The notes beneath the pieces were generated by a model. That model made no database searches. It worked only from the letters and a program-made list of their open reading frames with translations, and was not told where the DNA came from. DNA of 58,872 bases. It comes from Gnetum montanum (taxonomy: Eukaryota > Streptophyta > Gnetopsida > Gnetales > Gnetaceae). Both the position numbers and the translations under genes were made by a program. Below are positions 34,096-46,556 of this stretch, piece after piece (position 1 is the first letter of the stretch; every line of letters begins with the position of its first letter). Location of the stretch: positions 288,439 to 347,310 of the forward strand of contig MNCI01018314.1 of the NCBI GenBank assembly GCA_015680685.1. The letters are read 5' to 3'.

Positions 34096-37000
34096 ATGGA
34101 TCTATCATTGATAAAGTTGAATTTTTATACAAAATATCTTTTTTTCAATCATTTGATTTTTTTGGTATTGTCGAAACTTGGAAGCATGAGAATTTACCCT
34201 ATTGTTATAATTCCAGGCTTTACTATTTTCTCTTTTCCAAATAAAGATAGAGCACAAAGAGGAATACCTTCTAGGGCCTAACAGTTTTGATCTACATCCA
34301 ATTTAGAAAGCATATGTAAGTAGAGAAAGTAGATAAAAATAGGTAATATGTATGGCTTAAAGTTAGGCTTTAAAAGAACAATGCTTTTTGTTATTTTTCC
34401 CCACATGATGCTAAAATATATCAGTCAGAAGATTTTTCATGAGACTACCTTTTTTAGTGTTTGAGTGTAGATATTGCCAATTTCTGATCACAAGGACAAA
34501 TTTTTATTCGTAGTGATTTTAATGCTTGAGCTGGAGCAAAACAAATTTCTAGTTTAACATGGGATTCTCATGGCATTTTGAATCAATAATAGTGTAATGA
34601 TTGGGAAAGGTTCTCTGATGATGCTAGAGTTAATTGTCAAGGAAGACATCTTTTAAATTGGGAACAACATTGATATTTACTTGTTGTCAATGGCATTGGT
34701 AGATTTCCATAGTGAAAAGCTTATACTTTTGTGGGTCCTCAAGGCTCTTCAAGTATAGATATCCTAATTACCAATCTTGGGAGTTTTGAAAGTCTTGAAC
34801 ACTTTAAAATAGGTTTTGAGCTTATTGAGTCTATTCATTGTCCTTTGTATTTTACCATTTCTATCACTGGCTATGTGTCTCAGTTTAGAAGGAAGACTTG
34901 GATTTTTCAATTATTAGCTAACGAGAAGAAAGCTTTCTAGGTTGAAGTTTAAAGAAGATGGAATTTCTCTATTAATATTACAGATATTCTATTGGCTACT
35001 ACTACCTAGATGAGAAGAAATCATAGAGTACAAGGATAAGAATGGTTTGATGATTAATGTTGGGAAGCTTGAATGGCTTTTAAACAACAAACCAATCTTG
35101 AAGCAATTCAAGCATATAAAATTTTGATTCATAATAAGAAGAGAAAGTTTCTTCATGTTAAAAACGTAAGATTATTGCATTCAATTAAAAAAGAACCATG
35201 AATTTTTTGGAAATTTTTTTATCACAAGCATAGAATAGAATCTTATTTTCCACTTGATGAGCTTCAAGCTTTCTATAATGACTTGTATACAAAGAAAACA
35301 AACGTAGAGCTAGTGCAAAGTTCCAATTTTTGTCTACATTTATCATTAGAGTAGACTTTAATAGGAATAAATAGAATAGCAGAAAATAAACCTATGGATG
35401 TCCAAGGTTTATATTCAGAGATGATAAATTGGGGAGGTCTGCTAGCATGAAAAGTAGTTTGGAAGTGGCTTAATCATGCATTAGAATTTGGGATTGAAAG
35501 AAAATGGTGCATTAGTAGAGAAGTTATTTTATTCAAAAAAGGTAGCAAGTATGATCTAAATAATTATAGAATGGTTACTATTGACAACATCTTTGGGAAA
35601 CTCACCGGTACTATTATTGAAGCAAATCTTGGAAAATGAGAAGAAGAAAGAAGGATACGTGCCATCTCACAAGCATGTTTCAAGCAAAGTTACTCTATTG
35701 TAGATCATCTACTTACTCTTAAGTGTCTCATTTATCAAGCCAAAGGTCTAGGTAAGTAGGCATTCATTTGCTTTGTTGAATTTTTGAAGGCTTAAGATTT
35801 AGTCATTCAAAGTAAATTATGGTAGAGATTACATAATCTTGGAATTCCATTAGATTTATTTTCAGCAATTCAAATCCATTGTAAGAAATTGTATATGTAG
35901 CTACATGATAGTATTTCAAATGATAGTGCCATAATACATAGCAGTACTAGTGTTAAGAAAGGATGTCCTATTTTATAAACTCTATTTGCAATTTTCATTG
36001 TGGAATTGGAGGCATGGATGTAGGAGACTAATAACAAATATTCATTCTTTATAGAAAACTTCCTTGTTAACATTCTAGTATTTTAGATGATGTTGCATTA
36101 ATCTCCAAATTAGTGGAAGGCTTACAATGTATGTTGCAAAATTTAGATGAATTTTGTTCATATTATGGAATGCAAATTAATGTGCACAAAAAAAAAGTTA
36201 TGGATTTTGGAGTTTGAAATAGAAATTTTAATTTTCTTGAATGTTCTAATAATTATAGATGGGATAAATGTATCTCTCAAGGAGTGGTAGGTAGGATGAA
36301 AGCTATGTTTGGACTTAGAAGTATATGCAAGAAGGAATATATTTTATTAGGGAAAACACACAGACAGTTATTTTGCACTTTTGTCATTCCTAAAGTCCTT
36401 TATGGATGTGTAGTTTGGGATCCTAGCATTGTAAGTAAATATTGGAAAAAACTAGAAAATATGCAAAAATGTTTTTTATTGGGAGAGTTTAAGGTAAAGA
36501 CACAAACACAATATGATATCATGCTTTTGAAAAATGATTTAATGCCCATAGAGATTGAAGCGATCTATCAATTTGTGATTTATATGCATCACCTACTCTA
36601 TAGCAATGATAATAAATTTTCCAAAAAAATTTATATGCATCCCAAGATAAAGGATGGTTTTAGCATGAAAAGATGTGACTTAGAAAATGAAATATTCTAG
36701 AAACTATTTTACATTGTAACCCCAAAGAATGTTAAAAAATTATTAGAAGAATTTCTTTGGAAAAATTATGGAATGCTATTGAAGGAAGGAAATAATTCTA
36801 TTTCTAAAGGAGGTATCTCTACAAAAGTCACTTACCTAACAGCTAATATCTATTTCTAATTATGCATTCAAATTAGTAGAGCTAGACTAGAAGCTCATGA
36901 TTTTAGAATTAAGATAGGTAGATGGTACAACATTCCATGGGAAGAAGAATTTGCAAATTTTGTGATAGCAACATCATTGTAGATGAAAATAATATTTTTC

Positions 37001-37190
37001 TCCAATGTTAGTATATGGGAAAAATTCAAAGAAAATGGAGTATCACAACTAATAACCTTGATGAGTTATTTAAGATACAACCAAGAACACTTGGCAACTT
37101 TGTTAATGATATATTTAAAGATCATGCTTTGTATATTTCATCTATCCAATAGATCCTCTTGGGTCTCCATGGATGAAATATAATTCAGTT
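34096..37190 (+). pseudogene. Second LINE, plus strand, endonuclease plus RT, not L1-like
   Basis: Endonuclease traces are IPGFTIFSFPNKDRAQRGIP (34210-34270), SDFNA (34520) and GPQGSSSIDILITNLGS with FELIESIHCPLYF (34730-34860), a decayed SDHCPL box. RT traces are GSKYDLNNYRMVTIDNIFGK (35540-35600), ISQACFKQSYSIVDHLLTLK (35670-35720), VKKGCPI, DDVALISKLVEGLQ (36090-36130) and FCSYYGMQINVHKK. The best C-terminal frame is 36284-36700, with PKVLYGCVVWDP and LKNDLMPIEIEAI. These boxes look like the Jockey/CR1/L2 group rather than the L1 or RTE types usual in seed plants. Many stops. A poly-(TTTTAG)-like tail lies at 37188-37220. Confidence 0.7.
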
Positions 37191-37220
37191 TTAGTTTTAG
37201 TTTTAATTTTAATTTTTCTT

Positions 37221-38329
37221 GATACTCATTATGAATTAATCCAATTATTAAGCATAAATATAGACATAATTCAACTAGTAAAATAACTAATCAAAGAAGA
37301 CTTTGTAAAATCCTTAATAGTAGCATCATAATATATTGAGAAATAGAATATTGTAACTTACTACATTTATCATAGGAATTATCTCTTTTGATGGTATTCT
37401 TGCACACTTTCGAGGATTCATTTAATTCTACTTGATTTTGTAAATGAGGGTTCAAAAGTTGATAGCACATAGGAGAATCTAGATTCGGTTACAAATATTT
37501 CATGACCTCCATTCTTGAAAAGTTGCACACCTCTCTCCTTCGTGCACCAAGCTAGTAGTAAGATGTCTATGTTGATGCTATAGGTGTACAACAATAAGCA
37601 CACACTTGCATTAACATTCCTCAAAAACACTTCAATGGAGCAAGATCCTCTTAGATTTTTTTATAATTTAAGTTTTTGATAATCAATGTTATATTTTCAT
37701 AATTACTTTCTTTGTTCATTAGTAAAAAATGAGGTATTAGATATATGGTAAGAGTCTTGGCTTTGTAATAGTAAGTCATAGGTTCAATTCCACTAGACAA
37801 TAGTAAGTTATAAATTTAAAAAAAAAATTGTGAAAATAATTTTGAAACTAAGCTAATAAATCCAAGAGGTCTTAGTGGATGTAAGTAAAAAATTTCAGTT
37901 TCAATTTCATTTTTCATCTCTATGATTAAGAATTTCATGATTTTGCAACTATCTTAACATGTTACTTTAAAAAATAATATCATAAAAGGTACACGAAATG
38001 TTGTAAATATTTTAACATTAGTGTTGTACTATCTTAGAAATGAGGTACTAAAATGTTATAATTTAGCTTTAAAATTGAGCTCATTATTATTCATTAACCT
38101 ATATTATCCAATGAAAATTTCTTCCATCAATAATGTCAAATATTCACCTAATTTTTTGTTAACTTTCTTCTTTATAACAAGCATTATCTATGAAGAAATG
38201 TTCAAGAAAAATATCTTGACATAGATTGTGAGAAAAATATTGAAATGAGAGATTTGGAAACATGTCATGTACATTTACAAATTAGATTGTAAAATGTGCA
38301 TACTTAAGATTGAACACCTATACTATTGC
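37221..38329. other. Intergenic with one SINE, otherwise nothing recognised
   Basis: AT-rich sequence with no coding trace. A SINE-like element occupies about 37722-37900. Confidence 0.4.
37722..37900 (+). mobile_element. tRNA-derived SINE copy
   Basis: A weak A-box (GTATTAGATATATGGTAAG) is followed by a clear B-box (AGGTTCAATTCCA, about 37770-37782), an A-run and a TGTAAGTAAAAAATTTCAGT-type tail. The tail also occurs in GPAT intron 3 near 7766. Confidence 0.55.
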
Positions 38330-40790
38330 TTTTAGTTCTTGGTAGTTTACCATTCTCTTAGCTAGTTTCTCTACCATATTTCTCTAATCTGTGAATTTCA
38401 CCCTGAGGAACTTAAGCTTGTAGTTATAATTTGTAACTTTTGAAGGAATTCATAATGGAGCTTGTGCTCATTTTCATATAGTAAGAATGAGTTGGCTACT
38501 TACTTATCCAACTCTATTAGAAGTCTATCGACCATTAGCATCATGAGATTGACATAATGTAGATTAGTCAACTCTATGTATTATATTATCTATTTAATTT
38601 GTAGATCCTTAATACTGATTTTAGTCTAATTGTAGGTGTTAAGACCATTAACGATTGATTACCATGTGTGTTCTAGAATCTACTAGAGGATGACATTAAG
38701 TTTAGCCTTTGCCAACTAGATTCTCTTCTTATTAATTTCTTTCTTAAGGCTCAAATGTTTCCCATATGATTTTTAATCTTATTGAACTTAGTGGTCTCAT
38801 TCTTCTAAACAATGATCTTGATTGTATACTTTTATCTAATTGTCCTTAATTCCTCCATTTAGAAATTTTTATTTTTAGTTATCAATCCATGTATTTCCTC
38901 ATTGATCTTAGCTAATTGCTCTTTGAGATAATTGAGATAATCTTCTATTTATCTCTTCTTCCATTCAATGTTCCATGACCTCCTAGTTTCTACCAAAAGA
39001 TCTTGATTCTCCTTATTCAACTTGGTAATGATCTTGCTCAATCCATTGATCATTTCATTTACAAGGAAGCATCCCATCTGGCATTTTCTTTTTCCCTGTC
39101 CACCTCTTAATGCTTAGCTTTCATTTGATTAAATACTTCATCCATTGTAAGGCTTAGTTGGTAAATTATTGTATCTAGTAGTTGGACTTGAAGTTGAGTG
39201 ACTTATTATAGCTATTTTAAATTTACTCTTCTTATTGAAGTTATGTCTTAGTAAAAACTAACTTCATTTTCATCTCGATGAGCTTAGACTAGATTATAGT
39301 AATATCTTTTGAGATGTGAAAAATATTTGGAATCATTGATCCTACTTCTAATAGTCTATCCGACACCACTTTGTGTTAGGTTGCATCATCATTTTTACTT
39401 CCCTTGATCCAATCCTTATAGATATCTAAATCTCTATGATTGGAGTAATGTCTAGTAATGGTGTTGTAGGGGCTTTCAATGATTCTCAAATGCACCACTT
39501 TCATAGTGGTTTCTTACTCTTTGTATAACATGATGACCATAGTTTCTTCATCCCTGTGTTTTAGTATAATGAAGAAATATGTAGCATTGATAGATATTTT
39601 AGGATCTTGTTTAGTGGATACTATGATTGAAACTCCTCTTATAGCAAGGTTTATCTAGCTTATGGGTTAACTTCATTGTGTCGTGAATAGGGCAGAGAAG
39701 TTATAAGTGACTCATTATAGAGCAATAATCTCCTCCACCTCTAGTACATGCTTAATTAAATAATCCTAGTGTATCTACTCTCATTATAATTGTTACATGT
39801 TCAGCTGCTACTCTAGTGTCTAGTGGTGGTGTATTCTCTAAAAGCCTTAGATGTAATTCTCTTTCATCATTTATTGTCTTGATGCCACAGTTTCCCTTTA
39901 GAGTATATCATCTATATAGTGGATAATCCCTTCTCTTTTGAAGAATTTATGATGAGGCATTGAAAATGATGTATCCTTTTATCTTTCTCATTATCTTTGA
40001 AGCACTTTTCTATTTTTAGAAAGATGAGTTATGATAGGTTAACTAGGAATTTCTTGTTGAGTGTTGTACACTCTTGTCGAAAAAAGATGTCATCTTGCTA
40101 GATCATATTGTGGCATTAATATGGTATGAGATAATATTAAAGTAGATTATTTTTTCTTATTTGAACATTTCATACTATTTTTTATACACTTCATAGCACC
40201 TTCGCATCCACTTCTTTTTCACCATTGCATTTGATTGGGTGGATACCTCTAGAACTTATGTGTTCACCTTAGGGATCTATAGGGCTTCTGAAATTACATC
40301 AATTTAGTAGGAGATGATTAAATTTTTTGATTTTACTTATTTAATCCTTCTAATAATTATTTTAGAAGAGATATATTTTGTCAAGATACCATTTTCCATT
40401 GTTTGAGATGGTTAGCCACATAGGAGATGCTTGTAATTACTTCTGATCTTGTGATATGTGAATTCCAAGAAAGGTCCAAAGCTAGAATCTAGTACTATGC
40501 TATGGATCTCCTTGATTATGATTTTTACTAAGCAAAACTCTATAAGGATCACCTCCAAGTTTTTCCTTAGCTGAGGTGCCTCCTCATGTGTGAATTGACC
40601 TATTTGAGTGATGGGAATATGTGCCTCCTCATTATGGAAAGAGCTTGGTTAAGTACCATTGATGCTAAGTTGGAAATCAAAGACTTGTCCTTAGTGATGT
40701 ATAAGAAAAATAAATATGAAGTCATTAAGAAGAAGAGTGTTCTATGTATTGCATATGGTGAGACAAGAGATAACTACATATACAAAGTTT
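38330..40790 (-). pseudogene. Old ORF2 remnant (copy H)
   Basis: 39480-39590 (ACCACTTTCATAGTGGTTTC, then TAACATGATGACCATAG) aligns with B 25180-25290. 40390-40480 aligns with C 13390-13480. 38870-39130 aligns with the coiled-coil part. This is an older copy of the family's second ORF without LTRs, next to element A but not part of it. Confidence 0.5.
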
Positions 40791-40994
40791 AGAGCATTAG
40801 TTATAGAAGCATCATGAAATGCAGTACATGTGAAGAAGAAGTGTGTGTATTTAAAAATGCATGTACACTACAACCATAAAGTAGTAAGTAACCCATTGGC
40901 TAGCAATAGATAAAAGCTACAAATCCAAAAAATGCACAAAACCAACAGAAACATTTTTAAGTTCATACATTAAGAAGCTAGATAAGATGGAGGT

Positions 40995-41877
40995 TGATGA
41001 GTGGCAAGATACCCTTACACTCAACCATACAAATACGAGCGTTTTCACATGCGATCCGGTCGAACTCCGTAGACGGACTAGTTGTGGCACCTAGATCGTT
41101 AACCTTAGGTCACAGTTTGTTGTATTCCCACCTAGACTAGTATTAGCTTTGTCACGTATGGTTTAGTCCAGAGTGAGGTGTATGATGTGTTCCTAATTCT
41201 AATGCTACTTCTTAAGGCAGTGGAAAATAATATTAACTACGCTAAGCTAGGAGGGAAAGGGTAAGAGAATCTAATCTAGCCTACGTGTGATGAGCAACCG
41301 TTCCTTGATTATCTGTACACATCTTGGACTTCGTGCATGACTACCACTGGGATTACCAGATCCTAGGTATGCCACTGGGTTACCAAGTAGTCACACTTAA
41401 ATGCTCGTAATCAAGTCATACTCATTCTGCGTTACTAGGAGATAAGGGTGAGAGAGACTAATTAGGAAAGCAATAAATAACAATTAAATAAATAAAAATT
41501 AATTAAATAAATAACAAATTGAATGTTGCAATGCTGAATTAATCTCAATCTTTATTGCTATTCATGTGCGTGTCCAAGTACGTCACACTCGAATAAAGGA
41601 TGTCGTACAATTACATTCACAACATTGCTGACAGACATTGGAAAATAATCTATCTCTGGAAGAGGAAAACTGCCAGAGCTTCACTAAGGAACTAAAATAC
41701 ATGCCTAAAACTAGGAAAGCCACCTCTTATTTATAGACATTGCTGCGGACTGTGATATCATGTATGCGATATCGCAGGGAAGATGCGATATCGTGTACCC
41801 GATATCGTGGGGGATGCGATATCACGACGGACACGATATCGCATACGCGATATCGTGGCCCATGCAATATCGCATCA
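40995..41877 (-). repeat. 3' LTR of element A with expanded GATATCG array
   Basis: It starts TGATGAGTGGCAAGATACCC and ends ATATCGCATCA. The last 130 bp hold at least seven GATATC/ATATCG motifs in alternating contexts. This explains its extra length compared with the 777-bp partner LTR. Confidence 0.9.
41745..41877. repeat. Palindromic GCGATATCGC-type array at LTR edge
   Basis: Repeats of GATATC with GC-rich flanks (GCGATATCGCAGG, GCGATATCGTG, CGATATCGTGG, GCGATATCACG, CGATATCGCATACG and others). Each core is self-complementary, so many alternative hairpins are possible. Confidence 0.85.
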
Positions 41878-42020
41878 CAGGAATAAAAAATCATCCTCGA
41901 GTTACAAAGATTACACAGTGGATAGGTATGGAATTATTAACTAGAAAAAGAAATGGAATGATGCCGTAGTATGGGAAGACACAACACAAGGAAAATGCTA
42001 CAACTACAAAAATTTGGAAC

Positions 42021-42595
42021 TCATGTAGTTCCTGGTGGCGGTGGCTCCTCCATGGGCATCTTTCCCTTTTCTTGCACCCCAAGTCTTGGGATTTGATGGC
42101 GTTCAAGTATGGCCTGGAGTTTTTCCTCTTGTAAGGCCTTGAGTGCCTTGGTGCACATGTAAGTTTGCGCTTGTGCCATAGAGGCAGCCCAGTCAGCCTT
42201 CTCTTTTTCTTCCACAATCCTTTTATTCTCTGTCAACAATTTATTAAGTTGCTTGATTCTAAAAGTGTCCAGATGGTTCTGAGCAACCTTTGGCCCTATA
42301 TTCGAAAGGTTTAATACTTCTAAAATGGCTTGAACAGAGAAATCAAGTCACACCACAATTGTTAACCATGGTGCCTTCTTCTTTATTGTGCCAAAATTGG
42401 TAAGTTTTCCCTAAGTACCAGGCACCGCTTTTAGAGAGGGTAGGCCTTGATTGTATAGTAGCAGGGTCTTCTTGGTGGATACTAAATGATTGTTCCTCCT
42501 TCTCTGCATGTTGTTTGGTAGGAACTTGTCCTTCACCTCTCCTAGGTTGTTTGATCGCACCTTGAGTAGGACCTTCCTGTTGTCCACATTTTGGG
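42021..42595 (-). pseudogene. ORF2 of element A, internally deleted
   Basis: It starts near ATG 42597 (MVPKCGQQEGPTQG), keeps SGAWYLGKTYQFWHNKEEG and a short GPKVAQ piece, then jumps to the coiled-coil part (MLTENKRIVEEKEKADW) and again to the C-terminal KLQAILERHQIP...MEEPPPPGTT. Junctions lie near 42275-42282 and 42121-42130. A one-base loss after GVT (about 42343) shifts the frame. The transposon-domain core seen in B is absent. It cannot encode the full ORF2 product. Confidence 0.7.
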
Positions 42596-43428
42596 ACCAT
42601 CTGCAATCACACGGAACCAATCGTTAGTAAGGTTGTTACCAAAGTTAGGTTATACCTTACTACTTGCCTTAATGGATTTACTTTATTACCATGTGATGTT
42701 AATTAGTGGAAGAACATGTCCCCGAAAGATTATAGTGTTGAGTCCTCTTTGCTTAGGTTGTTTTCAAATTGAATTTTCTGGTATAGCTAAGGGGATGAAA
42801 TTGTTTTTGACACATTTTATTCTTAATTTTATAACTAATTACCCTTAAATATATCCTTCGGGCAATGATGAATTTCAAAAAATTTATGCGCTATGCGCTA
42901 TTCAACATGTGCCCCTCTCCCACTACTAAGCTAAACACTCCGAGGTCAAGTAGGTTCAAATGGGATGAAAATCAGAGTACTAGCAAGCGACTTATGGATA
43001 TGAAAGCACAGGATGCGCAATCGTGAGTCGTAGAGAAGAATTTGAAAAACTTCCCCTGTGTGAACAGTTGCAAATGATGGTGATTAGCATAGGGGGGGTC
43101 ACGAATATACATTTTCATCAAAGTTAGGGCACTTAGACAATGTACCAAATTTTTAATATTTCTTTTTGAAATTAAATTATGTAAACTAAGGACATCTGGA
43201 TGATTGTTAAAGGGTTCTAGGGTAATTTAACTAGTTCTAAAGGCATGAAAATTATGATGGTGTGGAATTTATCAATAAGGACCTCGGATGGTAAAGAAAA
43301 AGGCTATGTGATGATTCATAAGAATGTGAATCAGAGGGATAGTAATAAGGGAAAGAATATCATGAACAATATGCTGAGGGTAATAAATGGTGTGTGTGAG
43401 CTATGCTATAAGTGAAGATTACAAAAGA

Positions 43429-43509
43429 TTACACAAGTGGATCCTCCCCAAAGCAGGTTCCAACCTATAATGCCCTTGTGTAACCACACTTAAAGTGTCT
43501 GTGGGCACT
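43429..43509 (-). other. Conserved double hairpin, copy A
   Basis: Arms TTACACAAG (43429-43437) and CTTGTGTAA (43475-43483), then stem AGTG (43494-43497) with CACT (43506-43509). The position between gag and ORF2 is the same as in B. Confidence 0.75.
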
Positions 43510-44011
43510 AGAAGGGCTAAATGGAATCCACACTAACTCCACAAAACACACACATGTAAATATCATCGAAATGAGATGAATATTCTATGCTACACAGGAT
43601 ACGAGCTACAATTACACGAACAATGAGATGAGACAAAGTATAGAAGGAAGCATAGAGATCGGGACATAAGGTAACTAAACTAGGGCACAGTGAATCCTGC
43701 GTAAAAAGCATGATTAACATGTCATTAACCCATCGTTCCAAGACCAAGACCAAGTTCATCCTTCTAATCAATGACATCACATTGTTTCATCCCATTATGA
43801 ACAACTATGAGAGTACCATAACAACAAGGTGTATGATCACTTGGCTTTTCATCCAAGGGAGGAGTGATTTTTGTTTTGTGGCACTTTTCTTCTTTTTTTT
43901 TCTTTTTGAATACTGAATTCAGAGAAGCTTCCAACCTTCAGGCATGGGTGCATGTCTTTCCAATGGAACCCCCTAGAACAACATTTGATTTTTGAGTGCC
44001 CTTTTGATTAC

Positions 44012-44012
44012 N
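44012..44012. other. Single N, probable collapsed assembly gap
   Basis: Element B holds about 224 bp (27992-28215) between the two sequences that meet here. Confidence 0.7.
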
Positions 44013-44255
44013 TATTTGTAGAATCGATGAGTGGGTGTAATGGGCTCACTGTCAAAATAATTGCTCACTCATGACTTAATAACATAGAACACACCTCAAC
44101 CAATGATCCACATGAGTGTTTTATTCATAGACGAGATTACTTACAAAAATGTACAAAGACAAAAACACAAAAAGATAAAAAGATAAAACAAAAAGTTGAA
44201 AAATGAAAAACTGGAAAACAAAAATTGAAAAATTAAAGAAAATAAAAAGTGGTTA

Positions 44256-46433
44256 TTAATCCTGCTTGTTATTAGAATGGGGGATATCCCTCATAGCTAA
44301 ATGGTTGAAGAAAGTACGAATTAATAACTGACAACTAGGATCCTTGCATCTTGGAAATCTTGGGGCTCGGTCATACTTACCCCATCGGGTTTCACACACT
44401 TGATTATAATAAGCATAGTGAGGAAATTTGTACGATGTAGTTCCTGGATAATGAGTTGACTCACTATAATGTTTGTGACCATTAGATGGTATGCAAGGAT
44501 TAATAAATGAAGGTTGAGGATCCTTGCATGTTGGAAGTATTGGAACTGGTCCATACTTACCCCATTGGGGTTCACACACTTGATTGTAGTAAGCATAGTG
44601 AGGCATTTTATATGATGTAGTTCTTAGATAACAAGTTGACCCACTATGATATTTGTGACCATTAAATGGTATGCAAGGATTGGGTTGATGCCTCCCATGG
44701 TTGTGTTCATTGGGCCGTATGGTTGTTGGAGTGTTAGTTGGTGGCCCTGATGAAGTTACATGAGGCACTGGGTTCGAAGGTAAGCGTGCACCACAATGTG
44801 GGACTTGTGCTAGGTTGGAAGATGCAGTGGCCTCGGAATTGTGTTGTCCCTTTTTATGACCATGTTTAAAGAAAGGACACTTTTGATGTTGAGGAGGCTT
44901 TTCATTGCTGTTAGTAGAATTAGCACAAGTAGTATTCGTGGGTTGTTGTTATGGTGCAGGCACCTTAGGAATAGTTGGTGGCATTGTGGAAGGAGGGAAA
45001 GGATGAAAATGTTGAAAGTTAGGAGGAGTATGAGATGCACAAGGTGGTGGTTGTGCTAGAGGTATGGGCTAATAATATTGTGGAAAATAGTATTGTGGTG
45101 AGATAAAGTGTGTTGGTCCAGTTGGAGAAACAGGATGTTGAACTTGATAAGCGTTTAGATTCAGATAATATGAAGGGTGCCTCCAGTCTAAGGGTGGTCT
45201 CCCTCATGACTGGGATTGTTTCCACTGTGATTGAACATAGTATCTCTGTACGAACTCTGGATGTAACGTGATTCCCCAATGCTCTTGTAAATGTAACAAT
45301 ATTGGGCATTGGCCCTTGGGATGATCATACAGGCATATGTTGCATTCATACGTATGATTGGCAGTTAAGCGCTTATTCCCTTCATTCTTTTTCTTTGAAT
45401 GTTTAATGTTTTGTCTTGCTTCTTCGGTTTTCAAAACTCTATCTCCAATATTGTTGATAAATTCTCCACACTTTTGATACGTCCATTCCAAGATCTTATT
45501 GATCTTTGCCTTGGCTTCTTCTAATGTTGGTTGTATTGGCAAAGATGATGTTTCCACCTTGAGATTGGTTGATTTCTCCTTGTTATGATCATGGACCTTT
45601 GTTGAGTTGATTTTTTGGTCCCGTTGATGTTTTTCAACACTCTCCCATCGAGCTATTTCTCCTTCTTCTTTTGTTAACCGCTTAATAAGCTCTTGGATTT
45701 GATGGGTTCGTAGTTCGTATAGTTGACCTTGGGCATATATTCCTAAGGTCTCTCTTGTTTCATTACGTAGCCCATCAATAATATGGTACATTAGCCTTTC
45801 CTCAGAAAACCCATGGCCTAGACAGTTGTTTAATAGTGCATAATATCTTTCTAAGGCCATGTCCAAGGGTTCATGTTGTGCTTGTTTCCATCCTTGGATT
45901 TGTTTCCTCAAGGCTGATACTCTTGCATAGGTTTGATATTTTTCGTTAAAGACTTCTATCATTGTTGACCAACGTCGTATTGAATTTGGTTTTAATGATC
46001 TATACCATACTTTTGCTTGGCCAACGAGTGTCATAGGAAAGAGCTTAAGTTTTTACCAACCGTTATCAATGTTATTCCATGCATGGGCATCATAGAAGGC
46101 TTGTAAATGTTGATGTGAATCTAAGTCATAGCCTCCTAAAAAAGTAGGGAAGTTATTTAAATCGAGCTTGGGTAGACGGCTCTCTTTACGATGCCTACGT
46201 GAGATTCGAACAGCCTCTTGTATTTGCGTTAAGCTTGTAGTGGCCAGTGGAGGTTCATCGTCATTGGGTAAGTTAGGCTTTCATGTATTGGGATGATGTT
46301 GTTTTTGTTCATGCTTATAAGAAACTCCCACTTTAGGTTGTATACTCCAATCTTCATCGTCAGAGAGTTTGTTGGTTCTCCATTGAACTTCCTCACTAAG
46401 TGTGACATTATTATAATCTTGTAGGAGAGGCAT
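44256..46433 (-). pseudogene. Gag of element A, nearly open frame
   Basis: ATG at 46433-46431, 123 bp downstream of the primer site, opens a frame that stays in register to the TAA-type end at 44256 (about 725 codons). About four in-frame stops interrupt it, including 45204-45206. Domains in order: an acidic/basic N-terminus ending in a LDLNNFPTFLGGYD-type segment, a Retrotrans_gag-like core (VGQAKVWYRSL, KYQTYARVSALRKQIQGWK, RYYALLNNCLGHGFS), a helical Lys/Glu-rich linker, a zinc-knuckle-like CNICLYDHPKGQC (CX2CX3HX4C, one residue shorter than the classical spacing), then a Pro/Tyr/His-rich tail with a 60-residue tandem duplication. The stops are consistent with C-to-T decay, and B or C often keep the sense codon. 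Gag builds the particle and binds the RNA. Confidence 0.8.
44341..44700 (-). repeat. 180-bp in-frame tandem duplication in the gag tail
   Basis: 44341-44520 and 44521-44700 are offset by exactly 180 bp, encoding two 60-residue units that share NPCIP, NGHK, TTSYK, PHYAYYNQVCE, WGKY and CKDP. Element B has only one unit (about 28530-28705). Confidence 0.88.
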
Positions 46434-46556
46434 TGTTGTGAAACTGTGTGTGAATTTAGATGTGAATTTTTTATATAATTATTTATTCAAAAAGATATAT
46501 CGTTAAGTCCTATAAAGTGACCTTGTATGATATAACTAATCTAGATAACTAGCATC

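Noticed and set aside
41745-41877. Possible CRISPR-like repeat array
   Set aside because: Motifs are short, palindromic, unevenly spaced and part of an LTR in a eukaryotic genome.
45204-46034. 276-codon minus-strand frame as an independent gene
   Set aside because: It is the middle of the element A gag. The same frame continues upstream to 46433 and downstream to 44256 across single stop codons.
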